Shown: piece by piece, positions 46,426 through 57,299 of the stretch | Numbering within the stretch: position 1 is the stretch's first letter | Layout: the number at the start of each line of letters is the position of its first letter | Assembly: GCA_963691655.1 (NCBI GenBank) | Contig: OY829326.1 | Span: 84,127,235-84,191,234, forward strand | DNA: 64,000 bases | Source of the DNA: Toxonevra muliebris | Taxonomy: Eukaryota; Arthropoda; Insecta; Diptera; Pallopteridae | Direction: 5' to 3' | Position numbers and translations under genes: made by a program | Notes under the pieces: generated by a model | What the model saw: the letters and a program-made list of their open reading frames with translations, nothing else | Databases searched by the model: none | Told to the model about the DNA's origin: nothing

Positions 46426-47459
46426 TACTTCAAGTATGCGCACGAAAATTTGCATAGCTGGGACAATTGTAACGTTAAAATCAAAATTCAAAGTCTCTCA
46501 AGACGCTTACTTTATTGGTTGCGTTCGGGAGACGGCCTCTGCTCAGTATCATGTTGAGCTGAAGGATTAGAAAAATAATACGCTCAATTAAATGGAGACC
46601 ACTCAATGTAATTTTTGTTGATCATAAAGAGATCAATTTGCGTTCATAAGACACTCAGGTAGCAGTGGAGAAGCAGAGGCGTCTGCTGAACACGACTATT
46701 ATCGATGTTATTGCATCATCCTTTTTGAACAAAATTGATTAGTGTAAATTATGCCAGCATTGAAGGAACACGATCGCGAGTTAATTTTTCACAAAAAACA
46801 AAAATCCAGACATGTCTTATAACGACATCGCTAAAGAACTAAAAATGGCTAAATCCTCAGTGACTTTTGTATTTTAAAGGTACAATGACTCCTTATCTTT
46901 GAAACAAAAGGCCGGTAGAAGAATAACACAAAGATTTGAATTGCAGATTAACTCTGGAAGGACATGCTTCCTCGAATCGACGAACAACGCATGTTTAAGT
47001 TCTACAATTTTTCTTTCTAAGTAGGTGTTGGTATACATTTAATTTATAAATAAATGTTATTAAAAAAAATATCCACTGTTGTTTTTCTATATAGCAAACT
47101 AGCTGACCCGACGTTGTTCTGCCCTTTCTACGAAGAAAAGGGAAAATTGAAGTTTATTTCAATGAAGAAGAATGAAGTTTCTTGTGTTTAAAATTGAACA
47201 TTGGTAATGACAATTCAAGCTTTAAGAATTTGGTAAAAATTCTGGATTTAAAAATGAAACATCAAAATTAGCATTTTTAAAAGTATTTAATTTGAAGAAG
47301 AATATCAAAGACCGATCTAGAAGTTATATCTAATTCCAAAAACTATTTAAAAATATGGACCCATTTACTATTTATTACAAAAATAGAATTTATTGCGGCA
47401 CCACCTATCGGATTTTGACATAGCTAGGCAGGTTCTTGAGATAGTTCATAAATTAGTAG

Positions 47460-47720
47460 AAATAATACTAAAAAATAATAATAATAAAAAATAGTAGTAG
47501 AAAAAGGTGTAAAAAAAGTAGTAAAAATAGTAGTGAAAAATAGTAGAGAGTAGTAGTAGAAAATAAGAAAAAGTGTATTAAAAAAGTAGTAGAAAAAAGT
47601 ACTAATATAGTAGTAGAAAATATTGGTTGAAAAAGTAGTAGAAAATAAGAAAAATTTGCAGAAAAAAAGAAGCTTAAAAGTAGCAGAAAATAGTAGTAGA
47701 ATTGGTAGTAGAAAATAAAA
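47460..47720 (+). repeat. Imperfect GTAGTAGAAAATA minisatellite
   Basis: Short units of GTAGTAGAAAATA and close variants are repeated about 15-20 times. The minus-strand frame through it, rich in Phe, Leu and Tyr, is an artefact of the repeat. Confidence 0.8.
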
Positions 47721-47783
47721 AGCATGGTGCTACACCCACTAATCCAACAGACTGAAAGAACTTAAATTAAGGTGCCACACTCC

Positions 47784-48104
47784 CAAGGTGAATTTATATA
47801 AGGTAGTAGCAGCAGTACAACAAGTTTACCACGGCAACAACAAAAGGGCGTTGTTGTTGCGGCGATAATGGCGGAGCAGTCTGAATGTCAAAATCAGCTG
47901 ACAAAAGCAGTAGTACAACACAAAAATGACAATGCATCTTTGTTGTTGCGGCCATTATGGCGGTCGAAAAAAAGTAAACAAACAATCAAAACGTAAACAA
48001 ACGTTTGACAACCAGACTTCCTCACCACGAAAACAAAATGGCGCCATAAAAAGGAAGAAGAAGAATGAGTTGCTGGTAACTCCACCTTATATAAATTCAC
48101 CTTG
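47784..48104. mobile_element. 321-bp P-superfamily-like MITE
   Basis: Exact 21-bp terminal inverted repeats lie at 47784-47804 and 48084-48104, beginning CAAGGTGAATTTATATAAGG. They are flanked by the 8-bp duplication CACACTCC (47776-47783 and 48105-48112). The 8-bp duplication and the CA..GTGAA..AT..ATAAGGT pattern resemble Drosophila P-element ends (CATGATGAAATAACATAAGG). The interior has a directly repeated TTGTTGTTGCGGC plus ATNATGGCGG block at about 47848 and 47940. No coding capacity. Confidence 0.75.
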
Positions 48105-49403
48105 CACACTCCCTTTGTCAATCCCACCCATATTGTTGTAGCATGGCATTGACAATCTATACATTTATTAGTGTAACTACAATTTTATTCCAGAAGATCC
48201 AGAAGTGCTACGATATCATATCATTATATATATCAATTTAAAGAGCTTGGCGAGTAGGTTAGCCAAAAATTATCAGACTTAAAATCGGTTAAGCCAATCC
48301 CAAAATATTATCGTCGGGAGTTTTTTAAAATTCGCTCATTGAACAAAGCATTGCATTCATCGTTGAAGAAATCATTGCTTAAGCGGGAGTAAATAACAAA
48401 TGAGCGGCAGAGAGAAGACATGAGTAACGGCATCTCTCAGAATTATCTAACGAGTTATCTGCAAATACAAATAACAAAACAAACACCAACGAGTGGTTTG
48501 GTTCTCTTTTGTTATTTGTTTTTCATTAAGAGATTTCTTCCGCAAAAAAATTGCCCCAGTTACTGGGGCTTTACCGACCAGTTTTCGTTATTGTACCGAA
48601 TTTCTGTACTGTGCTATAAATGGTTCTTGAGATATACCCAAAAAACTATTAGGATTGTATGGGAGGTGCCACGCCCACTTTTTTAAAAGCCATTATGAAA
48701 AATTATGTTTCATCCTCCCGCCCAAGAAAATATATTCTGGAAATATGACATCAATCGGCCCAGTCGTTCAGTAGTTACACGATGTCATACAGACAAAACT
48801 CTACGATTATATACATATATAAAGATTAACTAGGTAATGGGAAATAATCAACTTACAAAGTTATAGGTGTATAGATCATGTGTATTAACTTTTTGAATAA
48901 TACCGTCGTCAGTTCAACGAAGCATGACCTTTACTTATAAAAAATATGCATGTACTTCTAGGGTTAAAGTATAAAAAGTGTTGAAAATCCTGGACTTTCG
49001 GTACAAAAAGAGAACTGAATTATGTTCATTGAAAGTTAATGCAGCACTAAACCGCAATGGTAACCAAAATTACTGGTGAAGCAATTTACTCGAAAATTAT
49101 ACGACAAGTTCATTGATAATTTCAACTGTGTTGTAATGGCCGACGAATCCTACGTAAAAGCGGATTTCAAAAAATTCGCGGTCGCCAATTTGGTTTTGGA
49201 GTCCATATGCCAGTGCGGGTTTGAAAGCGAGTCATTTGTTGGAACTGAAACGGTTTTTATCTTTAATTAAGCTTCATAACAATACTGTTCTCTTTTGGCC
49301 TGAACTCGCGACATGTCACTACGGGAATGGCCTTAAAATGGAACCAAGACAATAGGAATTGCCCTGAACTCAAGTCGATTGCGACTAACTAACCAAACTC
49401 TAC

Positions 49404-51237
49404 AAACTATTAAAAATAAAAATCAATTTAAAAATAAATGGCTAAACATAACCAAAGACTTAAGTAAAAATTTCGTCTAAGCGCTTCAAACAACAAATTT
49501 AATATATTTTTTTAAACTCGAATAAACCTATACTTAAGCTATAATGTGTATGAATACGTATATAATTTTAAAATAAATATTATTCATTAATTTGTGAGAT
49601 CTCCAACAAAATCATGTCACCATTTATTAAGTTTTTTGCGACCATATCTAAGTCTGTTCTTAGATGTGGAGACAAGTCTCTGGAAACTGCCAAATGTACA
49701 GGTAAGAGGGGGGAATATTCTTTTTATCTCATCCAGAGAGGCTAGTCTCCATGTCTTAGAGCAGATTTAGACCGATCTCCCACTAGATTCTTAGATATAG
49801 AGACTAGCCTCTTGGGGTGAGATGAAGTTAATATTGAATTCAACATAAACAAATTTATTTTATTTCTTTCTTTAGTATCAAAATTAACGTTTCAGTTGCT
49901 TCCACTTCAAAAGATTTATTTATCTTACGACCCGGCTCGCCAACATCGATCATATAAGCGTTGGATCAACATGCTAACCGTGTAATCATAATTTTCTGAT
50001 ATTGGTTGTCGAGCGCGGCGCGAGAAAATTTTCAATTTTGAGTTGTGCCTCTTTTGAAGAAAGAATGCAATATCTGTATTTATACATATATATATATGTG
50101 TTTGTGTATGTAAAATAGATTTTACAATATATTTAATTATTTTAAATTAAAATTTTAAGCTTATATTAATAGTATAATTTATGTTCATGATATCTGCATC
50201 AGAAAGGTATTAGTTATTTGGTTTCATTCGTATGCAAATAGCAGAAGTCGACGTATGTAGACAAATCCATGTCTGCTTCTTTGTATGTATACACATTTGT
50301 ACGCATGTATGCATATGTTTCTTTAAAACATGTTCAGCAAACGCGGTTTTACAGCACAGTACATTTAATATTGAGATGCGTTGGCATTAAATCCGATTAA
50401 ATTCTTAGTGACTTCACTCTATGCATGGGAAAGAGTTATTTTATTGTAAAGTGAATCAGTAAAGCAAAAGCCCTACAAAAAGCAAAAAAAAACATCCTGC
50501 TTACTTAAATTTATAACAAAATGTTACAAAGTCTTAAAGAAAATAAAAATGATACCGCCAATTTTTCGAAGAGCGCGTTATTTTTTAGCCACTCAGTAAT
50601 GATTATTCACTTTTGACGATTTAAGCCGATTATATCCTTAGTTTTTGCTTTCATGCGGGATTGATGAATGTACTTAGGATTATTTCTTCTGTCTTAATTT
50701 GTTTTTTTTTTTAATTAAGTAAGTAACTTGAAACAAATACGAAATTTCTGGAAAAAAAAAAAATAAAAAAATTGTGGCATACAAAAAATTTCTCTTGAGA
50801 ACTTACCACATGCACAATATTTCCAGAAAACTCTTTAATATTTTGTTGTTGTTGTAATACTGCGTTGAGCAGCGCCCCAGAACCACATAGTCCAGAACCC
50901 TTTCTAAGTATAAAAAACTCACGCCATAAAGGATAAACAATAAAGAAGAAGTGAACGGAAGATAATTCTAGTGGATTCGACTCCGTAAGCTTTGATAGTC
51001 AAAGCAACTAATTGGGAACTATAATCCCAAATCAGCAAAAACAACCTCAAAATAATTACAGGTATATGAAAAACATAGTTATATCAGCGTCTGTCGAATG
51101 AAAATGGCCTGCTGTTTTATGCAGAATTCATATAACGGGAGAAAAGCTTATTTTAGGCAATTTTTAGTCTTAGGGCTTATCAATGATAGTCAGGAGGTGG
51201 GACCATTTAGAAAAATTTGTATTTTTTATTTTTGGCC
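49404..51237. other. AT-rich non-coding stretch
   Basis: No recognisable gene. The inverted-repeat cluster at 49727-49828 is listed separately. Poly-T and poly-A runs occur near 50702 and 50753. Confidence 0.5.
49727..49828. repeat. Inverted repeat with about 40-bp arms
   Basis: The left arm (ATCTCATCCAGAGAGGCTAG and onward) is mirrored at 49785-49828 (AGACTAGCCTCTTGGGGTGA). A third related copy in direct orientation lies at 49655-49685 (TTAGATGTGGAGACAAGTCT). It may be a small fold-back MITE. Confidence 0.6.
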
Positions 51238-51312
51238 AGCCCGAGCATTGAACCTGGACACCCTTCGTCGCAACCCAGCACACTATTCCACACACTGGCT
51301 CATCTTTTGCAG
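51238..51312 (-). repeat. tRNA-like SINE fragment, second copy
   Basis: On the minus strand CAGTGTGTGGA is followed about 30 bases later by CCAGGTTCAATGCTC, a B-box-like motif. The same arrangement (CAGGTGTGTGGA, then CCCAGGTTCAATCCC) occurs at 19801-19880. Boundaries are not defined. Confidence 0.4.
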
Positions 51313-51830
51313 CAATTCCAAAATTTTATTGTTATGAAATTTTTCTAAACACAGTTTTTGACAGAAAAAGTTTACTATCAATATAATTGCCAGCATTGGA
51401 AAAAACCAATGATGTGCTATTTTGTTTTAGAGTTTACGGAAATGAAATCTAGTTAATTTTCCATAGTTAAGTTCATGGCTTAAAATGTTCGAAATATTGT
51501 CTGATAAAAAACACCACAAAATACTGAGAAACTTTACATTTTTACTTTTACTATTCGACTTATTCGAAAAACCGACAGAAAAAATCAGCGTCCCAAATTT
51601 AGAGAGGCACCTACTTTATCAGGGATAAATTTATTTTTCTAAAAGCTAAATATACCCGATTTTAACAGGGTATTTCTATCTATGACTTACAACTTCCGTC
51701 TCAATTATTCAAGCCTATGGCAATTTTATTTTTACGGTTTTTATGTAAAAAGTGGTGTCCCGCATTAATAGGGGCATTGAACAAAAAAAACACATTTTTC
51801 ATTACTAAAATCCACATTGAGTACAATGCT

Positions 51831-51941
51831 TGGTTTTCACTATGTCATATTTGCCAGCAAAGAGAGAAAAAGAGAGAATTTCCCATATGAAATTCGCCAA
51901 CATGCTAGCAAATTTGATTGAATTTGACATAGTGAAAACCA
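51831..51941. mobile_element. 111-bp MITE with TGGTTTTCACTATGTCA ends
   Basis: Exact 17-bp inverted termini, TGGTTTTCACTATGTCA, at 51831-51847 and 51925-51941. It lies within the left non-coding part of the Tc1-like element. A target duplication was not resolved. Confidence 0.75.
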
Positions 51942-52033
51942 GGACTAACTTACAAACAATTAGTAATCAAAAGCGTTACCATCGTGTTTGAAAACCATTT
52001 TTATTCGTTTTGCCATTGAGTTATTGAGATTCG

Positions 52034-53028
52034 TCAGGGTGGCGTGCTGATGATTTCCCAAGCCTTCCTAATTCCTACCTCGAGCTCCGCAATTGTCGTA
52101 TACTGCCGATCGTTGTCATATACGTCACGGACCATCATTCTCCAAACATTTTTTTTTGGATTTAGGTCTGGGAAAAGAGCAGGCCACTGAAGTACCGGAA
52201 TTTTTGCCTTATCCAACCACTCCTTAGTCGATTCGCTAGCGTGTATCGATGCGTTGTCGTGTTGAAATATGAGCTTAGCAGAGCGGTAGCGGCGGGAGGA
52301 GGGCTTAAGGTGCTTTTCGAGCACCGCTTGGTAGTTCTCGCTGTTCATCCGATGCGACACAATGTCCAGGCCAACTTTCCCGAAACCGCTGTATGCCGCC
52401 CATACCACAACGGACCCGCCACCGAAATATCCCGTGAAAAAAACGTGGTTCTTTTCGCAAATCGCTCCAATAATGCCGAATGCCATCTGACCCATCTAAG
52501 TTAAACTTTTTTTCGTCGGACCAAACAATCTGAAACATATACAAATATCCAAAATCTTAATCCGACCCCAAAAAAAACTTATAAGATTGAATGGCTTAGC
52601 AATAAAAAAAGAAGTTTTGTACCTTCGACCATTCATGCATCCAATGCAACTTCTCTTCGGCAAATTTGTAGCGTGCCAGCTTGTGATGAGGCTTTAACTT
52701 CGGCGTTTTCGGCATTTTTTCCAGAACCAAGTGCGGTGATCCTTTCAAAACTCTATGTACTTTTGAGACATGTGGCGTGACTTCATTTCTGATTCGCCTA
52801 CATCCTTTGGTCGTTTGAGCGGCTGCAGCAACAATTCTTCTTTTGTCGCGTTCAGAAAGCTTTGGTGGTGGTCCACTCTTCTTTTTTTTTTTGATTCGTT
52901 GGTATCCTTTCTTACGTATCTATCAATAGCATTGTTAGCCTAGTTATTTCTCGATTTGACTTGCCAGACGCCTTATAAGCATCGATGGACGCTTTTTCCA
53001 CTTCAGACAGCTCCTTTCCTCTTCCAAT
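52034..53028 (-). pseudogene. Tc1-like DD34E transposase, inactivated
   Basis: The start codon position (53028) is ATT instead of ATG, followed by GRGKELSEVEKASIDA, the usual N-terminal opening. KKKSGPPPKLSERDKRRIVA, VHRVLKGSPHLVLEK and FAEEKLHWMHEWSK follow. A 93-bp intron-like gap with stops comes next (52622-52530), and then IVWSDEKKFNLDGSDG with the first catalytic Asp. A frameshift at the T run near 52437 precedes GGGSVVVWAAYSGFGKVGL and the second Asp box FQHDNASIHA. Thirty-four residues after that Asp the catalytic Glu (PIEN in relatives) is Lys (PDLNPKKNVW). The C-terminus reads YTTIAELEVGIRKAWE and stops at 52034. With no start codon, a frameshift and no Glu, it is dead. Confidence 0.85.
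52530..52622 (-). other. Putative spliceosomal intron within Tc1-like transposase
   Basis: On the minus strand the coding sequence ending TGGTCGAAG is followed by GTACAAAAC. Ninety-three bases later TTGTATATGTTTCAG precedes ATTGTTTGGTCC. Removal joins WSK to IVWSDEKK in phase 0, matching the uninterrupted protein family. The segment holds in-frame stops and is T-rich before the acceptor. Introns are known in some Tc1-like elements (Minos, Tc1). An inserted junk segment remains the alternative. Confidence 0.6.
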
Positions 53029-53179
53029 TTTATAATAACTGAAACTTAAAATTTTTTTCTAATGCCTCCATTAATGTGGGACACCAATTTTTTTCACAAA
53101 AACCGTAAAAATAAACAATTGAATTGCCGTGGGTGCAAGTGGGTGCCTCTATAAACTTGGGACACACTGTACTACAAAA

Positions 53180-54465
53180 TTTCAAAATTAAAATTAAAGT
53201 TTCTTTTAGTGTAAAAATCATGTTTTTAATTTTATTTCTCTAAATCAAAGCAAAATTATAAAATATCCATTCACGATAATTTTTTAATGGGCACTGAACA
53301 AAATCGTTCCTCCCACTTTAAACTACTGGGATTAATATACAGCTGGCAAATTGCTGTTTTGTGGTTTCATACTAATACTTAACCCACATGTTGGAATTTA
53401 TAAATTTAAAAAAAAATTTGCTTTAACTGCATGACTTGTGCATCATCAGTCGTTCCATTGCAAAACCGCAAATTTTGTGGCTTTAGCCTTTTTTTGATTT
53501 AAAACGAAGTCTCTAAGCAGCATATGTTGTTTGGGTTGCATTGCCATTAAGTGACCAAATCTGCATTACTTATATAAATATTTCATCTTAATCGTTTTTT
53601 TTTTTTTTTACTTTTTAAGAATTAACGCATAAAAACCTTGATATTAAATTAAATACGTACACTAACTAAAACACAATATAATGATGAACGCTCTGTTGAA
53701 AGGTTTCCCTGTTGCGCTATTGATCTTACGAGTATTTCGGCGTAGTATTTTTGTTTGTCATAATTTATTTTTATACATTATATCAAATATATTTTCAAAC
53801 AAAAAAATTCCAACCTTTCGTCGCGGTTGTTAACAAAATATCAATTTGAAAGCACACGCGATATTATATTCGGTTTCTGTGAGAATATTGAATATGATTA
53901 TGATGAAAACAAAATCCATGAACAATTTTAGAGATTCGAATAAATAGAAAAATATATTATTATTATTTCTTTATTTATTACAATTAAAATTAAAACAAAT
54001 ATTTATAAGTTCTAGCTGCCAGGGCCATCGGCTTAGAAAAACATGATTTTACAAAATTGAATGAAACCATTGCAGTATTTTTCCTTATAAATGAAAAGTT
54101 TTCGAGTGAAATAAATTCAATCAATTCAATTCAATCTAATAGTTTTTACCATTAATTTGAAACTTTTACATTAAATAATGATACCTTTAGCTCTTCATAT
54201 CTTCAAAAGTGTGAGAGACTATATTCGTTGTCTAGCTCTGGAAAAGTTTGGATAATACGAAAATTATAACAACAACAAAAAATTAAAACTTTTGCAAATA
54301 AATGGCCATATGAGTGTGACAACCTCCGGTCTAAATGTAATTAATAATTGCGCTAATCATTTGTATGGGTAGTTCCAGTCCCATTTAATCAATATTATCA
54401 ACATTATTATTTATTAATGCCATACACAAGCACACTTCCATTATCTTCCTTCCTTTGGTTTCTTA
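53180..54465. other. AT-rich non-coding stretch, no gene seen
   Basis: No recognisable coding region or TE terminus. Poly-T run near 53599-53610. Confidence 0.5.
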
Positions 54466-54985
54466 GATATACCGTTTCGAACATTTCCTTTATATGGAAG
54501 TTGTCACGCCCACTTTCTCCAACCCATTTACTTTTTTCTGCAGCATTCCACTGATAAGCAAAGTTTTTGTGTCAGCTATCAATACTGTCACACAAATAAT
54601 TTAAGAAATACACCGTCCTAAAAAATCGGGTTGCATGGGAGATGTCACACCCACCAGTTCAAACCTACTCTTATTTTACCCACTCAATATTGACAAATCA
54701 TTTTTTTATACTAAATCTTAATACCGCCCCACAAATAGTTCCTGAGATATCCAATATTGAAAATTTAGGGCATGTGGGAAGTCCAAAGCATGCTTTTGTC
54801 GATCAGCGTCCTTTACCAAATTTCAATGATGTGCCGTAAATGGTTCTGGAGATATGTATTTCTAAAACAGCATTACCAATGATACTATATCTTAAAACCG
54901 TTCCACAAATGATTGCTGAGATATTCCATAAATGGAACTCAGGTCATGTGGAAGATACCCTTTTCCAATCTCTCCCGCCTTTTTT
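54466..54985 (+). repeat. Body repeats of the unassigned dispersed family
   Basis: Successive imperfect units contain GGTTCTGGAGATATG or TTCCTGAGATAT words followed by GGGAGATGTCACACCCACC or GGAAGTTGTCACGCCCACTT. The same alternation occurs inside the 47099-48833 repeat (around 48620-48680). Frames crossing it are not genes. Confidence 0.55.
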
Positions 54986-55634
54986 CTGTGACATGACGAT
55001 GCCAACAAAAAATTTCAGTATTCATGGCTGTATTTATAGGAAAACTTTCTTCTAATTTTTTATGTTAATTGCCGTGCATAAAAAAAATATGAAGGAATTT
55101 ACACCATGGTAGAAGTATTTGGAGGTAGATGCATTTTTTCAAAAAATAGCCATTTTGAATTTTTGACAAGTATGAGGAACATTTAAGCGATGCATTTTTT
55201 TAAATGGGAACAAAAGAGTGAGTAAGTAGTAGATTATTAATACTACTTTTATTACTTAGTACTAAATTATAAATTTTATTTATAAAAAAAAAAGTATAAA
55301 TAATGTTATTTAAATTTGTTTTCTTTATTAGCAAATATCTTGAACATGTTAAGTGTTAAAAAGTAATATAAAAAGTAGCAACTAATTCTCCCTTTGTACA
55401 TGCAATACAATGCAAATTATTTTCTTATAAATTCTCACTTAAAAATTTCACTATGAAAATGCCACTCTGTTGCAAAAAGAAAAATAGTATCAAAACAAAC
55501 GTTTTCACAATTGTCAAAGTTCCTCTTACTTCCCAAAATTCATCTACCTTCTTAATTCTTATGCCATGATTTTGAGTAGTATGTTTGTTGTTGGAATGAC
55601 TGAAAATAACGCAATTTCGCATTTTGCACCGTCG

Positions 55635-55960
55635 CATTCGCATCAACGAGTGAATACCCATATTTTAAAGAATCGCACTTCTGCTTCAACTCAATGCGTA
55701 ATTACGACAGAGTATGATTGCAAGTTGATAAACAGCTGATTACCGCTTCGGAAAATAGTTGCAAGTTTCACAAGAAAAAAATTAAATTCGTAGGAAGAAT
55801 CCAAAATATTTTCATTATTTTTCAATAATATTTTGTAGCTAAACTCTTTCGCATATTCAATATTTACATTGAACGCTCACACCTTACTGGAAAGAAAGTC
55901 GCACTTTCGTAATTCCGATGTATCGCATCAATGCGTGAATACCCATAATATAAAAAAAAG
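55635..55960 (+). repeat. Direct repeat pair, about 35 bp, about 280 bp apart
   Basis: CGCATCAACGAGTGAATACC at about 55640 recurs as CGCATCAATGCGTGAATACC at about 55925, each followed by CATA and an A/T-rich stretch. It may be the ends of a small element. Nothing else in 54990-56790 is recognisable, apart from a (CATA)n run at 56199-56218. Confidence 0.5.
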
Positions 55961-56198
55961 ATGTGCGCAAATATTGCAAAGTGAAGTAATACCAAAAATC
56001 ATCTGAATAATCGAGGTTGATTGAGATAATGATTTCGAATACGGATACCTGAAGAAGGGAACTATGTAGTTTAACTTTTGAATTGCGTCAAAGGTATAAG
56101 CTTCTGGTTTTATAAATAGTAAATATCAACTCAAGGTACAGAATATAATAAAATCAACGAGTTCTCATTCAATTAAGTAATAATACCCGACGGTCACG

Positions 56199-56218
56199 TA
56201 CATACATACATACATACA
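56199..56218. repeat. (ACAT)5 microsatellite
   Basis: Perfect tetranucleotide run. Confidence 0.9.
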
Positions 56219-56792
56219 AGCATGCATAAATATGAATGTATAGACAATAGTTTAAGATATAAAACTTCACATTTCTTCCCTTTTATTTTAAATTAAAGTT
56301 TCAGCAAGATTCATAGTCATTTGATTGTTTGTTTGTTTACCTACTGACTCATCTGACACAGCGGTGGATTTCATATTTTCTATGTTTCAGTAGCAACGAT
56401 GCGCCGCCCTTCTTTTACTTTCTTTGTCGAGAATAGATTAACATTTTAATGAAAACCTGAATGAATTGTTTGATACGAATAGTTATGTATGTATATAAAG
56501 CCACACACAGTGATTGTGTTACCTGAGTTTAATCCGCTTATCAAATTTCGGCAGCCTGAACACGCAAAGGGGTTTGTTAACGCAATGGCCCATAACTGAA
56601 TAGTTGCAGATGCCTCCGCAGTTTTTTCTTCTCTCTTGCACAAGATAGCATTCTTTCAATGAGTTGATGCTACTGATGATTTGTTATTGTATTCGTTTTC
56701 TTTTCTTCTTCTTTGTTTTTGTGCTTTTCAACTTATCTTCTTCGATTTAGAATATACACATACCCAGTGGCTGAGTGATGCGTATAATAGTG

Positions 56793-57294
56793 CGGACACA
56801 GGAGAGTGCATTTCGTTGAAATTCTGCATTTTAAATTTCGGTGGACACACGACAAAAAACGAGTTTCAAAGTCATTTTCTGATAGATTATAGGTTTAGAG
56901 AAGAAGAAGAATTTTTGAGTGTGTTTTGTTTTAGATTGGATTGTATTTTGACACCAAGAATTTATATAGCAGCTATGGATAATTGGAGGAATGACAATGA
57001 GTTACTCTCTGACTCCATTATTTTATTTTTTCACTTAATAAATATTACAAGAGCAGCTGTTATGAAAAAAAATCCAAAATGTCTAAAAAAACGTAATAGA
57101 TCTTAAATTTTTCCTGATTTTTACAACCTTATATTTGAGGGTTGCTAGTTACTTCTTTCATTTTAAACGCATTTCAACGAAATGAGTCTGAAATGTAGAA
57201 TTTCTTTTGGCACTTTTTGTATGGCGGTTTTCTGCATTTCAGACGCATTTCAACGAAATGTTAAATTTGCCTGAAGTGCACTCTCCTGTGTCCG
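56793..57294 (+). mobile_element. 502-bp non-autonomous element, possibly Harbinger-related
   Basis: An exact 18-bp inverted repeat, CGGACACAGGAGAGTGCA, lies at 56793-56810 and 57277-57294. Similarity continues inward through ATTTCGTTGAAAT. An open frame (56681-57106) starts outside the left end and runs through it. Its inner part, MDNWRNDNELLSDSIILFFH onward with a basic end, resembles the acidic-then-basic N-terminus of Harbinger-type transposases, but this is weak. No target duplication is evident. Confidence 0.6.
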
Positions 57295-57299
57295 AACTT

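Larger units (their letters stand above)
47099..48833. mobile_element. Unassigned dispersed repeat (CTAGCTGACCCG start)
   Basis: It starts with CTAGCTGACCCGACGTTGTT and ends with CAGTCGTTCAGTAGTTACAC, GACAAAACTC and a TATATA/AAAGATTAACTAG tail. I recognise this opening and tail as a widespread invertebrate repeat type but cannot name the family. Its body carries repeats of GGTTCTTGAGATATA and GGTGCCACGCCCACTTTTT words, also found at 54.47-54.98 kb. It lies between the two halves of a transposase gene and is itself interrupted by a P-like MITE. Confidence 0.55.
46751..49400 (+). pseudogene. Tc1/mariner-superfamily transposase, split by a repeat insertion
   Basis: The N-terminal part (from the ATG at 46751) reads MPALKEHDREL, then across a frameshift MSYNDIAKELKMAKSSVTFV and KRYNDSLSLKQKAGRRITQR, a helix-turn-helix region. 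The catalytic part at 49076-49268 reads KQFTRKLYDKFIDNFN and VVMADESYVKADFKKF, whose D-E-(S/T)-Y-V-K box carries the first catalytic Asp, then SICQCGFESESF. Beyond a stop, about 49276-49370 gives TVLFWPELATCHYGN and a degraded NCPELKSI. That order fits one family of insect transposases, so I join the halves. The roughly 1.7 kb between them is another repeat. The central DNA-binding segment is missing or unreadable. Confidence 0.65.
51586..53169 (-). mobile_element. Tc1-like transposon with IR/DR ends and an apparent intron
   Basis: The right end (complement) starts CAGTGTGTCCCAAGTTTATA and the left end CAGCGTCCCAAATTTAGAGA. TA follows the right end (53170-53171); the left TA is lost. Each end has a second inner copy of the GTGTCCC-to-GGCA motif (51752-51778 and 53061-53086). 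The left arm is about 86 bp longer between outer and inner copies, suggesting a small insertion there. A 111-bp MITE (51831-51941) lies between the left arm and the gene. Confidence 0.82.

Noticed and set aside
47468..47725. 85-residue Phe/Leu/Tyr-rich minus-strand frame resembling a membrane protein
   Set aside because: It is the translation of the GTAGTAGAAAATA minisatellite, not a gene.
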